Source: Sphingopyxis sp. FD7 (GTDB taxonomy: Bacteria > Pseudomonadota > Alphaproteobacteria > Sphingomonadales > Sphingomonadaceae). Taken from it: 64,000 nt of DNA. Positions 27,159-35,457 of the stretch are shown here, one piece after another (position 1 is the first letter of the stretch; each line of letters starts with the position of its first letter). Where the stretch lies: contig NZ_AP017898.1 in assembly GCF_003609835.1 (NCBI RefSeq), forward strand, positions 3,631,615 to 3,695,614. The letters run 5' to 3'. The position numbers were made by a program, and so were the translations under genes. Below the pieces are notes generated by a model. That model made no database searches and was not told where the DNA came from. It worked only from the letters and a program-made list of their open reading frames with translations.

Positions 27159-28313
27159 TTACAGCTTCCGCCCGATCAATTCCTTCATGATCTCGTTGGT
27201 GCCGCCAAAGATGCGCGTCACGCGCGCCGCGCGCCAGGCGCGGGCGATCGGATATTCGTTCATATATCCCGCGCCGCCGAACAGCTGGAGGCATTTGTCC
27301 ATCACCTCCCATTGCAGTTCGGTGTGCCACAGCTTTGCTGCGGCCCCCTCTTCGGGGGTCAGTTCCTTTTTCAGATGTCGCGCGAGCGCCCAGTCGAGAT
27401 GCGCCCAGCCGACCTGCAATTTCGCCTTCAAATCGGCGAGCACGAAGCGGCTGTTCTGGAAATCGAGGATCGGCTTGCCGAACGCCTTGCGCTCGCGCGT
27501 ATATTCGACCGTGTCGTCAAAGGCGCGCTGCGCCGATGCCTGCGCGCTGACCGCAATCGACAACCGTTCCTGCGGCAGTTCGCTCATCAGATAGATGAAC
27601 CCCTGTCCCTCTTCGCCCAGGCAATTGGTGATCGGCACGCGCACGTCGTTGAAGAACAGCTCCGACGTGTCGGCCTCGTCCTGCCCGATCTTGTCGAGGT
27701 TGCGCCCGCGCTCAAACCCTTCGCGGTCGGCCTCGACGAGCACGATCGACACGCCCTTCCACGCGGGCTGGGCGTCGGGATCAGTCTTGACGCAGACCAG
27801 GATCAGGTCGGCGTTCTGGCCGTTGGTGATATAGGTTTTCGACCCGTTGATGACATAATGATTGCCATCCTTCTTTGCGGTCGTGCGCATCCCTTGCAGG
27901 TCGCTGCCGGTGCCCGGTTCGGTCATCGCGATCGCGGTGATCACCTCGCCCGACACCATCTTGGGCAGCCAGTGCTTCTTCTGCTCCTCGCTGCCATAGC
28001 GGACGATATAGTTGGTGACGATGTCCGACTGGAGCGAGAAGCCCGTCGTTACGCGGCCATAATAGGCGCTTTCCTCGTCGACGATCGCATTATAGCCGAA
28101 GTCGAGGCCGAGGCCGCCATATTCCTCGGGCACCGTCGGGCAGAGGAGGCCAAGCTCGCCCGCCTTGGGCCACAGGCTCTTGGGCACGATGCCATCCTCG
28201 GCCCATTGCGCCTGGTTGGGCGCGACTTCCTTTTCGAGGAACTGGCGCACCGTCGCGCGGAACGCTTCATGGTCTTCGGTATAGGCGGTGCGCGAGAGGC
28301 TATCGAGCGACAT
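27159..28313 (-). CDS. Acyl-CoA dehydrogenase
   Basis: A 384-residue flavoenzyme with the family blocks: the FAD-binding AIAMTEPGTGSDLQGMRTTA, YVINGSKTYITNGQ, QERLSIAVSAQASAQRAFDDTVEYTRERKAFGKPI, and the end FGGAGYMNEYPIARAWRAARVTRIFGGTNEIMKELIGR. It oxidises acyl-CoA to enoyl-CoA, passing electrons to ETF. The ATG at 28313 follows AAAGGAACC. The ORF can be extended to 28400 but the leader there contains the proposed operator. It is the first gene of the operon, which then runs thiolase, SDR, thioesterase. Chain-length preference cannot be read. Confidence 0.93.
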   Translation of the reverse strand: MSLDSLSRTAYTEDHEAFRATVRQFLEKEVAPNQAQWAEDGIVPKSLWPKAGELGLLCPTVPEEYGGLGLDFGYNAIVDEESAYYGRVTTGFSLQSDIVTNYIVRYGSEEQKKHWLPKMVSGEVITAIAMTEPGTGSDLQGMRTTAKKDGNHYVINGSKTYITNGQNADLILVCVKTDPDAQPAWKGVSIVLVEADREGFERGRNLDKIGQDEADTSELFFNDVRVPITNCLGEEGQGFIYLMSELPQERLSIAVSAQASAQRAFDDTVEYTRERKAFGKPILDFQNSRFVLADLKAKLQVGWAHLDWALARHLKKELTPEEGAAAKLWHTELQWEVMDKCLQLFGGAGYMNEYPIARAWRAARVTRIFGGTNEIMKELIGRKL

Positions 28314-28383
28314 CTGGTTCCTTTCCCTTGGGCGCGGCCGAACGAAGCCGGGGAGTCGGCCGCATCTTTGATCGTCAAGAGAC

Positions 28384-28406
28384 CTTACGTTTACGTCCAC
28401 GTCAAG
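28384..28406. promoter_or_regulatory. LiuR-like operator in front of the acyl-CoA dehydrogenase operon
   Basis: The two halves CTTACGTTTACG and TCCACGTCAAG resemble the imperfect palindrome TTGACGTNNACGTAAACGTAA of MerR-family LiuR regulators of branched-chain amino-acid and fatty-acid catabolism. It is 71 to 93 bases before the ATG. No LiuR gene is in this window; its presence elsewhere is assumed. Match judged by eye. Confidence 0.5.
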
Positions 28407-28459
28407 TAGAAATGCCGCTACGGCATGAAACTCTTTGCAGACCCTTCATCATCCGCAGG

Positions 28460-28552
28460 CGTCATTGCGAGCGGAGCGAAGCAATCTCCAGCTTGCGTAG
28501 CTCCCGGACGATGGCTGGAGATTGCTTCGTCGCTGCGCTCCTCGCAATGACG
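28460..28552. repeat. Intergenic palindromic repeat, family D (copy 2)
   Basis: Same ends as the 24380 copy (CGTCATTGCGAGCGG...AATCTCCAGC and GCTGGAGATTGC...CTCGCAATGACG). It lies in the 391-base gap 28314-28704, which otherwise holds the LiuR-like site and, at 28560-28704, a stretch with no feature that I can support beyond the start region of the lactonase-like gene. Confidence 0.85.
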
Positions 28553-28704
28553 TCGGGGTTTCTTTATCTTAACGGGACAAGAGCCGACCAAGTCCGGCGT
28601 GGCGGGCGTGGAGCGGCGCGATCGCTGTGCCGCGATCTGCCGCATCGCGCTGAATAGCTTTGCAATCGCTGGGCACCCTCGCCCTCCCGCGCTATGACCC
28701 GGCC

Positions 28705-29574
28705 ATGGTCCAACTCCTCCTCGACGCCCGCGCGCTGCTCGGCGAATCGCCCGTCTGGCACGCGCGCGAAGCGCGCCTTTATTGGGTCGATATCGAGGGC
28801 CGCAAAATCCACCGCACCGACCCGGCGACGGGAATCGACGAGGTGATGGAACTCGCCGAACAGGTCGGCTGCATCGCGCCGCGCGCAGAGGGCGGCCTTG
28901 TCGCCGCGCTCGAAAATGGCTGCGCGCTCATCGACGATTGGGGCACGGCGCCGAGGCCCTTCGGCCCCGCGGTGCTGGCCGACAAGCCGCACCAGCGCTT
29001 CAACGACGGCCGCGTCGATGCGGCAGGCCGCCTCTGGGTCGGCAGCCTGACGAGCGACAAGCCGAAGCGCGATGCGACGCTCTATCGCCTCGATCCCGAC
29101 GGAACGCTGACCACGCTGTTTGACGGATTGATGACCAGCAACGGCGCGGCGTTCAGCCCCGACGGCCATATCTTTTATCATGCCGATACGCCGACGCACT
29201 GCATCCACGCCTATGACGTCGACCCTGCGACCGGCGCGCTGGGCGGCAAGCGGCTGTTACACCGATTTGCCGAGGGTCAGGGTCGCCCCGACGGCGCCGC
29301 GGTCGATGCCGAAGGTTGTTATTGGTCGGCGCTGTGGGACGGCTGGCGCGTCGTGCGCCTGTCGCCCGCGGGCGAATTGCTGCACACGGTCGAACTGCCG
29401 GTCCAGCGCCCGACGATGATCGCTTTTGGCGGAGCGGACCTCAAGACCGCCTTCGTCACCAGCGCGGGCAAGAATCTGACCGATGCGGAGCGCAAGGCCC
29501 AGCCGCACGCGGGGGGCGTCTTTACGTTCGCCGTAGAGGTGCCGGGGCTGGCGCAGGAAATGTTTGCCGCGTGA
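28705..29574 (+). CDS. SMP-30/gluconolactonase/LRE-family protein
   Basis: A 289-residue six-bladed propeller protein with the SMP-30 pattern: GESPVWHAREARLYWVDIEGRKI, RFNDGRVDAAGRLWVGSL, TSNGAAFSPDGHIFYHADT, and GRPDGAAVDAEGCYWSALW. The Glu, Asn and Asp metal ligands of the calcium- or zinc-binding site fall in these blocks. Family members hydrolyse sugar lactones. I start at ATG 28705; the frame extends 15 codons further but lacks a better signal. It is a single gene next to a palindromic hairpin and an M3 peptidase; no sugar-dehydrogenase neighbour confirms the substrate. Confidence 0.88.
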   Translation: MVQLLLDARALLGESPVWHAREARLYWVDIEGRKIHRTDPATGIDEVMELAEQVGCIAPRAEGGLVAALENGCALIDDWGTAPRPFGPAVLADKPHQRFNDGRVDAAGRLWVGSLTSDKPKRDATLYRLDPDGTLTTLFDGLMTSNGAAFSPDGHIFYHADTPTHCIHAYDVDPATGALGGKRLLHRFAEGQGRPDGAAVDAEGCYWSALWDGWRVVRLSPAGELLHTVELPVQRPTMIAFGGADLKTAFVTSAGKNLTDAERKAQPHAGGVFTFAVEVPGLAQEMFAA

Positions 29575-29576
29575 CA

Positions 29577-29608
29577 TATCCTCCCCATCGCAAGTCGATG
29601 GGGAGGAT
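29577..29608. repeat. Perfect hairpin after the lactonase-like gene
   Basis: ATCCTCCCCATCG and CGATGGGGAGGAT pair perfectly over 13 bases around a short loop. It sits directly after the stop codon of the lactonase gene. There is no run of T, so it is not a classic terminator; its ends match family F. Confidence 0.75.
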
Positions 29609-29717
29609 CGAAAAATCCCTGTTGCTGACCCGAAACTTGCGCATCGCTGTCATATCTGGTTAATCCACCTCGCGACATGGTTTCGTCCGAAACCTTTTCC
29701 ACCGGGAGATTCCGAAT

Positions 29718-31904
29718 ATGCCGCAGAGCGCGCCCCGCCTTGCCCGCAAGCTGTCGATCATGCTTGCATCCACCGCGATGATCATGGGTTATAGCCAGAT
29801 GAGCACCGCCATCGCCGCCGAACCCGCCGCCGCCAAAACCGTCCCCGCGGGCCAGAACCCGCTGCTGCAACCCTGGACCGGCCCCTATCAGGGGGTGCCG
29901 CCGTGGGACAAGCTCGACCCCGAACTTTTCCCCGACGCCTTTCAAAAGGCGATGGCCGAAGTGAAGGCCGAGGTGCAGGCGGTGATCGACAACCCCGCCG
30001 AACCGACCTTCGAAAACACTCACGTCCCGATGATGCTCGCGGGCGAGACGATGGAGCGCGTCTTCGCGATGTGGGGCGTGCAGACGTCGAACAAATCGAA
30101 CGACCGTGTCGAGGAGATCGACGCCGAATGGAGCCCGAAGCTCACCACTTTCTACACCGAGCTGTTTCTGGAGCCGAAGCTCTTCGCGCGTTACAAGGCG
30201 GTGTATGACAAGCGCCATACGAGCGGGCTCGACGCGCAGCAGATCCGCATCGTCGAGCGCAGCTATGACGAAATGGTCCGCGACGGCGCCAACCTGTCGC
30301 CCGCCGACAAGGAAAAGCTGGTCGCGATCAATGCGAAGCTCGAAGGGCTCTTCTCGGCTTTCTCCTCGAAACTGCTCGGCGATGAGAAGCTCTATACCTT
30401 TGTCACCGACAAGGCCGAACTCGACGGGCTCGATCCGGCTTTCGTGGCGTCGCTCGCCGCCGCCGCGGAGGCCAATGGCCACGCCGGTCACTGGGCGATC
30501 AAGAACACGCGCTCGTCGGCGCAGCCGGTGCTGCAGAATGCGACCAACCGCAAATTGCGCGAAAAGGTCTGGCGCGCCTTCGTCGGCCGCGGCGACAATG
30601 GCGACGCCAACGACACCAACGCAACGATCGCCGAAATCCTGAAGCTGCGCCAGGAGCGCGCCGAGCTGCTCGGTTTCCCGACCCACGCGCATTACCGCAT
30701 GGCCGACACCATGGCGAAGACGCCCGAAAATGCGATGGGCCTGATGATGAAGGTGTGGCCCGCCGCCGTCGCGCGCGTGAAAGAAGAGGTCGCCGACATG
30801 CAGGCGATCGCCGACGCCGAGGCGAAGGCGGGCAAGGGCCCGAAAATCACCATCGAGCCGTGGGATTACCGCTATTATGCGGAAAAGGTCCGCAAGGCGA
30901 AATATGACCTCGATGAAAGCGAGGTGAAGCCCTATCTCCAGCTCGACAAGCTGGTCGACGGCATGTTCTGGGCCGCGGGGCAGCTTTACGACCTCGGCTT
31001 CCGCGAGAATACGGGGCAGATTCCCGTTTTCGACCCCAAGGTCCGCACCTTCGAGGTCTATAACCTCAAGACAGGCGAAAATGTCGGCGTCTTCTATCTC
31101 GACAATTTCGCGCGCGACGGAAAGCGGTCGGGCGCGTGGATGACGACCTATCGCAGCCAGCAGTCGCTGGGCGGCGAGCGCAATGTGCTCGCGTCGAACA
31201 ACAATAATTTTACCGAAGGCGCACAGGGCGAACCGACGCTCATCAGCATCGACGATGCGTCGACGCTGTTCCACGAATTCGGCCACGGCATCCATTATCT
31301 GCTCCAGCAGGTCAAATATCCGGCGCTTGCCGGGGTGCCGCGCGACTTCGTCGAATATCCGAGCCAGGTGAACGAGAATTGGCTGATGACCCCCGAAGTG
31401 CTGTCGAAATATGCGACGCACTATCGGACGGGCGAACCGATGCCGCAGGCGCTGGTCGACAAGATCCTCGCGAGCCAGAAGTTCAACCAGGGGTTCGAGA
31501 CGGTCGAATATCTGGCGAGCGCGATCGTCGACATGAAGCTGCACAACCGCAAGACGCCGCCGACCGACGTCGACAGGTTCGAACGCGAGACGCTGGCCGA
31601 AATCGGGATGCCGAAGGAAATCGTCATGCGGCACCGCCTGCCGCAGTTCGGCCATCTGTTCAGCTCGGACGCCTATTCGGCGGGCTATTACTCCTATCTC
31701 TGGTCCGAAACGATGGACGCCGACACCTGGGCGGCGTTCACCGAAGCCGGGGGGCCGTGGGATCGGACGGTGGCCGACAGGTTCCGCACCATCCTGCTGA
31801 TGACCGGCAACGAAACCGACCGCGCCGACGCCTATCGCGCCTTCCGCGGCCGCGATCCCGACGTCAAGGCGCTGCTCGAAAAACGCGGTTTCCCGACCGA
31901 ATAA
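29718..31904 (+). CDS. Exported M3-family zinc metallopeptidase (peptidyl-dipeptidase Dcp-like)
   Basis: A 728-residue M3 peptidase. The zinc motif HEFGH is at about residues 519-523, followed by the ESTQ-like second glutamate block (EYPSQVNENW) used for zinc coordination. An N-terminal signal sequence is visible (hydrophobic stretch about 12-32, Ala-Glu cleavage near 35), so the mature enzyme is exported, unlike the cytosolic Dcp of E. coli. It trims peptides, cutting dipeptides from C-termini (family knowledge). It follows the lactonase by 143 bases and precedes a terminator-like hairpin. Confidence 0.92.
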   Translation: MPQSAPRLARKLSIMLASTAMIMGYSQMSTAIAAEPAAAKTVPAGQNPLLQPWTGPYQGVPPWDKLDPELFPDAFQKAMAEVKAEVQAVIDNPAEPTFENTHVPMMLAGETMERVFAMWGVQTSNKSNDRVEEIDAEWSPKLTTFYTELFLEPKLFARYKAVYDKRHTSGLDAQQIRIVERSYDEMVRDGANLSPADKEKLVAINAKLEGLFSAFSSKLLGDEKLYTFVTDKAELDGLDPAFVASLAAAAEANGHAGHWAIKNTRSSAQPVLQNATNRKLREKVWRAFVGRGDNGDANDTNATIAEILKLRQERAELLGFPTHAHYRMADTMAKTPENAMGLMMKVWPAAVARVKEEVADMQAIADAEAKAGKGPKITIEPWDYRYYAEKVRKAKYDLDESEVKPYLQLDKLVDGMFWAAGQLYDLGFRENTGQIPVFDPKVRTFEVYNLKTGENVGVFYLDNFARDGKRSGAWMTTYRSQQSLGGERNVLASNNNNFTEGAQGEPTLISIDDASTLFHEFGHGIHYLLQQVKYPALAGVPRDFVEYPSQVNENWLMTPEVLSKYATHYRTGEPMPQALVDKILASQKFNQGFETVEYLASAIVDMKLHNRKTPPTDVDRFERETLAEIGMPKEIVMRHRLPQFGHLFSSDAYSAGYYSYLWSETMDADTWAAFTEAGGPWDRTVADRFRTILLMTGNETDRADAYRAFRGRDPDVKALLEKRGFPTE

Positions 31905-31915
31905 AGGGCAACGCA

Positions 31916-31942
31916 AAGGGGGGTCGTCAGGATCCCCCTTGT
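31916..31942. terminator. Candidate terminator between convergent genes
   Basis: AAGGGGG and CCCCCTT form a hairpin around an 11-base loop, followed by TTGTTT on the plus strand. The stop codon of the TetR gene lies in the loop. It could end the M3 peptidase transcript; strength is uncertain. Confidence 0.5.
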
Positions 31943-32559
31943 TTATGCTGCCGCCGCCCTGGAGTCGGCGGCAGCAGCGCCGTCAATGCACGCTCGATCA
32001 TCTCGGCGGCCGCGTCGGCGCCAAAACTGGTCGCGTCGAGCGACAGTTCGAGCCACAGGCCGTCGACCATCGCGGTCAGCAGGATTGCCAGCCGTTCGGC
32101 ATCGGCCGCCCCGCACGCAGCGAGCAGATCGGCCAGCCGCGCGCGATAGCCCGCATAACTGTCCGCATGGATCGCGGCCATGCGCGCGTCGCTCCGCGCC
32201 AAAGCCCAGAAAGCGGTCCACGCGCCGAGCAGTTCGGGATCGGTCACCGGCGCGCGGAAGCTGGCAGTGAGATAGGCCGAGAGCCGCGCGCGCGGATCGG
32301 CGCCCGCACCCTCGACTGCGGCGGCGAAAATCGCGTCCATCCGGTCGCTCGTCGCCTGATAGGTCGCGGCGACCAGATCGTCGATGCCCGCGAAATAGTG
32401 CCGCAGCAGCCCCGGCGAGACCCCGGCCCGCGCACAGATCGCGCGCACATTCGTCCCCGCCAGCCCATGTTCGGCCAGGCACGCCGCGGTCGCGTCGATC
32501 AGGGCCGCGCGGCGGGCGTCGGCGCTTTCGCGCGTAAAGGCTTGGCGAGCGGGCTGCAT
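31927..32559 (-). CDS. TetR/AcrR-family regulator (BetI-like)
   Basis: A 210-residue regulator with the TetR helix-turn-helix in its first 65 residues (ATAACLAEHGLAGTNVRAICARAGVSPGLLRHYFAG). The BetI-like pattern (RHYFAGIDDLVAATY) and the divergent neighbour, a Rieske monooxygenase of the type that acts on quaternary amines, suggest control of a betaine- or similar-compound pathway. The start is ATG 32559; the frame continues to 32850 into the divergent gene and is not used. A perfect palindrome (32560-32583) directly before both starts is the likely operator. Confidence 0.85.
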   Translation of the reverse strand: MQPARQAFTRESADARRAALIDATAACLAEHGLAGTNVRAICARAGVSPGLLRHYFAGIDDLVAATYQATSDRMDAIFAAAVEGAGADPRARLSAYLTASFRAPVTDPELLGAWTAFWALARSDARMAAIHADSYAGYRARLADLLAACGAADAERLAILLTAMVDGLWLELSLDATSFGADAAAEMIERALTALLPPTPGRRQHKQGGS

Positions 32560-32583
32560 CTTGTTATACGTTTGTATAACAAG
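32560..32583. promoter_or_regulatory. TetR operator: perfect inverted repeat between the TetR gene and the Rieske gene
   Basis: CTTGTTATAC and GTATAACAAG are exact reverse complements separated by GTTT. It touches the start codon of the TetR gene on one side and the ribosome binding site (AAGGA) of the Rieske gene on the other, so one bound dimer pair could repress both. Confidence 0.8.
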
Positions 32584-32592
32584 GAACGCACC

Positions 32593-33759
32593 ATGGCAAC
32601 TGCACCGCTTCACGATTCGCGCACCGACCCGCTCGACGGCTGGTCGCTCCCGGCGTGGACCTATAGCGACCCTGATTTCTACGCCGCCGAAATGAAACGG
32701 ATTTTCCGCCCCAGCTGGCAAATCGTCTGTCACAACAGCGACATCCCGAATGTCGGCGACTGGCACAGCATCGATTATTGCGGCGAAAGCATCATCCTTG
32801 TGCGCGGCACCGATAGCATCGTGCGCGCCTTCACCAACGTCTGCCGCCACCGCGGATCACGGCTGGTCGATGGCGCCGCGGGCTGCGCGAAGAAACTCGT
32901 CTGCCCCTATCACGCCTGGACCTACGAGCTCGACGGCCGACTGACCGGTGTGCCCGATTCGGCGAGCTATCCAACGCTCGACAAGGGCAAGGCGGGGCTG
33001 GTGGCGGTCGAGGTCGAACAATGGCGGGGCTTCTGGTTCGTGCGGCTTGCCGATGACGGCGGCCCGTCGGTGGCGTCGATGATGGCGCCCTATGAAGCGA
33101 TGGTCGAACCCTATCGGTTCGAGGAACTTGGCGCGCTCGGCCGCGTCACGCTGCGCCCGCGCGAGGTCAACTGGAAAAATGTCGGCGACAATTATTCGGA
33201 CGGCCTCCACATCCCCGTCGCGCATCCGGGCCTGACCCGGCTTTTCGGCAAAAGCTATGGCGTCGAGGCCAAGGACAATGTCGATCGCATGTGGGGCGAC
33301 CTGATCGACCGACCCTCGGCGAACTGGTCCGAACGCTTGTATCAGCGGCTGCTGCCGCCGATCCCGCACCTTCCCGCAGACAGGCAGCGCCACTGGCTCT
33401 ATTTCAAGCTCTGGCCCAACGTCGCCTTCGACATCTATCCCGACCAGGTCGATTTCATGCAGTGGCTGCCGACCGGCCCGACAAGCTGCCTGATCCGCGA
33501 GATCAGCTATGTCCTGCCCGATGAGCGCCGCGAGATGAAGGCTGCGCGCTACCTCAACTGGCGCATCAACCGCCAGGTCAATGCCGAGGACACCGCGCTC
33601 ATCACCCGCGTCCAGCAGGGGATGCAGTCGCAAAGCTTCTCGATGGGCCCGCTCAGCGACAAGGAAGTCTGCCTCCGGCATTTCTGTTCGCGGATGCGCG
33701 ACATCATTCCCGAGGCACGCCTCGAACATGCGCCGCCAGCGGGGTGGAGCAAAAACTGA
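32593..33759 (+). CDS. Rieske non-heme iron oxygenase, alpha subunit
   Basis: A 388-residue oxygenase. The Rieske [2Fe-2S] ligands are C84 and H86 (CRHRGSRL) and C104 and H107 (CPYHAW). The mononuclear iron site is in the segment NYSDGLHIPVAHPG (H206, H211), and an Asp in the last third is likely the third ligand. This layout matches the carnitine/betaine/stachydrine oxygenase group, which demethylates or cleaves quaternary amines, but aromatic substrates are possible. It needs an electron-transfer reductase; none is found nearby. ATG 32593 follows AAGGAACGCA. Next gene is a flavoprotein, 93 bases on, with a palindromic repeat between. Confidence 0.88.
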   Translation: MATAPLHDSRTDPLDGWSLPAWTYSDPDFYAAEMKRIFRPSWQIVCHNSDIPNVGDWHSIDYCGESIILVRGTDSIVRAFTNVCRHRGSRLVDGAAGCAKKLVCPYHAWTYELDGRLTGVPDSASYPTLDKGKAGLVAVEVEQWRGFWFVRLADDGGPSVASMMAPYEAMVEPYRFEELGALGRVTLRPREVNWKNVGDNYSDGLHIPVAHPGLTRLFGKSYGVEAKDNVDRMWGDLIDRPSANWSERLYQRLLPPIPHLPADRQRHWLYFKLWPNVAFDIYPDQVDFMQWLPTGPTSCLIREISYVLPDERREMKAARYLNWRINRQVNAEDTALITRVQQGMQSQSFSMGPLSDKEVCLRHFCSRMRDIIPEARLEHAPPAGWSKN

Positions 33760-33769
33760 CTTTTGATTC

Positions 33770-33842
33770 CCGTTCGTGTCGAGCGAAGTCGAGACACCGT
33801 GCGGGGCTGGGGGGCGTATCGACTAGGCTCGACGCGAACGGA
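33770..33842. repeat. Intergenic palindromic repeat, family G
   Basis: CCGTTCGTGTCGAGC with CGAAGTCGAGACAC is mirrored by GGCTCGACGCGAACGG. About 73 bp between the Rieske gene and the flavoprotein gene. Confidence 0.7.
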
Positions 33843-33852
33843 TGGGGTTTTC

Positions 33853-35457
33853 ATGACGAAGCAATATGACGCGATCATCATCGGCGCAGGCCACAACGGC
33901 CTGGTCTGCGCCTTCTATCTCGCCAGGGCGGGGCTGAAGGTGCGCATCGTCGAGGCGCGCGATGTCGTCGGCGGCGCCGCGGTGACCGAGGAGTTCGCGC
34001 CGGGATTCCGCAACTCGGTCGCAAGCTACACGGTCAGCCTGCTCCAGCCCAAGGTCATCGCCGACATGCGCCTTGCCGATCATGGCTATCGCGTGATCGA
34101 GCGGCCGATCAGCAATTTCCTGCCGCAAGAGGATGGCGGATACCTCAAGCTCGGCGGCGGGCTGGAACGCACACAGGCCGAGTTCCGCAAGTTCAGCGCG
34201 CGCGATGCCGAAATGCTGCCGGCCTATTATGACGCGCTCGAAAATGTAGCCGAGCTGCTCCGCGACCTGGCGCTTCGCGTCCCGCCGAACGTCGGCGAGG
34301 GGCTGCGCACCTTGCTCGACGGTGCGCGGCAGGGGCGGCGCTTCGCGACCCTCAGCCTCGAACAGCAGCGCGACGTGCTCGACCTGTTCACCAAATCGGC
34401 AAGCGCGATGCTGGGCAGCTGGTTCGAAAGCGAGGCGGTCAAGGCCGCCTTCGGCTTCGACGCGGTGGTCGGCAATTATGCCAGCCCCGACACGCCGGGC
34501 AGCGCCTATGTCCTCCTCCACCACGTCTTTGGCGAGGTGAACGGCAAGAAGGGCGCGTGGGGTCACAGCGTCGGCGGCATGGGCAAGATCACCGAGATCA
34601 TGGCGAAGGTCTGCCGCGATTTGGGCGTCGAGATCAGCCTCGAAAGTCCCGTCGCCAAGGTGCTCGTCGACGGGGGGAAAGCAGTCGGCGTCAAGCTTGT
34701 CGGCGGCGAGGAAATCGCCGCGGCGCGCGTGATCGCCAATGTCGGGCCAAAGCTGCTCTACGAACGCATGATGGACGCCGCCGACCTGCCGCAAGACTTC
34801 CAGCGCCGGATCAGGGGGTTCAAGGCAGGCAGCGGGACGTTCCGCATGAATGTCGCGCTGTCCGAACTGCCGCGCTTTACCTGCCTCCCCGAACCGGGCG
34901 AGCATCATCAGTCGGGCATCATCCTTGCCCCGACGCTCGATTATATGGACCGCGCCTTCCTCGACGCAAAGCAATATGGCTGGTCGAAGGCGCCGATCGT
35001 CGAAATGCTCATCCCCTCGACCGTCGACGACAGCCTCGCGCCCGAAGGCTGCCATGTCGCAAGCCTCTTCTGCCAGCAGTTCGCGCCCGAATTGCCGGAC
35101 GGACGCGATTGGGACGATGAGGAGGAAGCCGCGGCCGACTGTATCATCGACACCGTCGAAAAACACGCACCGGGCTTCCGCGCGAGCATCATTGGCCAGA
35201 CGCGCCTGTCGCCCAAGGGGCTCGAACGCAAGTTCGGCCTTGTCGGCGGCGACATCATGCACGGCAATATGAGCCTCGACCAGCTCTGGGCCGCGCGTCC
35301 GGTGCTCGGCAACGGCGGCTATCGCGGGCCGGTGAAGGGGCTGTATATGTGCGGCGCGGGCACGCACCCCGGCGGCGGCGTCACCGGCGCGCCGGGGCAT
35401 AATGCGGCGCAGGTGATTCTACGCGACCGGGGGCTCTTCGCGCCCCGCTGGCGTTAG
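33853..35457 (+). CDS. Phytoene-desaturase-fold FAD oxidoreductase, PYROXD2-like
   Basis: A 534-residue flavoprotein with the dinucleotide-binding motif AIIIGAGHNGLVCAFYLARAG at the start, followed by EARDVVGGAAVTEEF, and the C-terminal FAD block GLYMCGAGTHPGGGVTGAPGHNAA. This matches the phytoene desaturase/PYROXD2 group, whose members act on isoprenoids or unknown substrates. The Rieske gene is upstream in the same direction; a link is possible but not shown. The last 39 bases overlap the end of the convergent permease gene. Start at 33853 by family length; the upstream 30 in-frame codons lie in a palindromic repeat. Confidence 0.85.
   Translation: MTKQYDAIIIGAGHNGLVCAFYLARAGLKVRIVEARDVVGGAAVTEEFAPGFRNSVASYTVSLLQPKVIADMRLADHGYRVIERPISNFLPQEDGGYLKLGGGLERTQAEFRKFSARDAEMLPAYYDALENVAELLRDLALRVPPNVGEGLRTLLDGARQGRRFATLSLEQQRDVLDLFTKSASAMLGSWFESEAVKAAFGFDAVVGNYASPDTPGSAYVLLHHVFGEVNGKKGAWGHSVGGMGKITEIMAKVCRDLGVEISLESPVAKVLVDGGKAVGVKLVGGEEIAAARVIANVGPKLLYERMMDAADLPQDFQRRIRGFKAGSGTFRMNVALSELPRFTCLPEPGEHHQSGIILAPTLDYMDRAFLDAKQYGWSKAPIVEMLIPSTVDDSLAPEGCHVASLFCQQFAPELPDGRDWDDEEEAAADCIIDTVEKHAPGFRASIIGQTRLSPKGLERKFGLVGGDIMHGNMSLDQLWAARPVLGNGGYRGPVKGLYMCGAGTHPGGGVTGAPGHNAAQVILRDRGLFAPRWR

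Noticed and set aside
29319..31916. An 865-codon open frame on the minus strand
   Set aside because: Antisense to the M3 peptidase, which has HEFGH and a signal peptide. No recognisable motif in the antisense frame.
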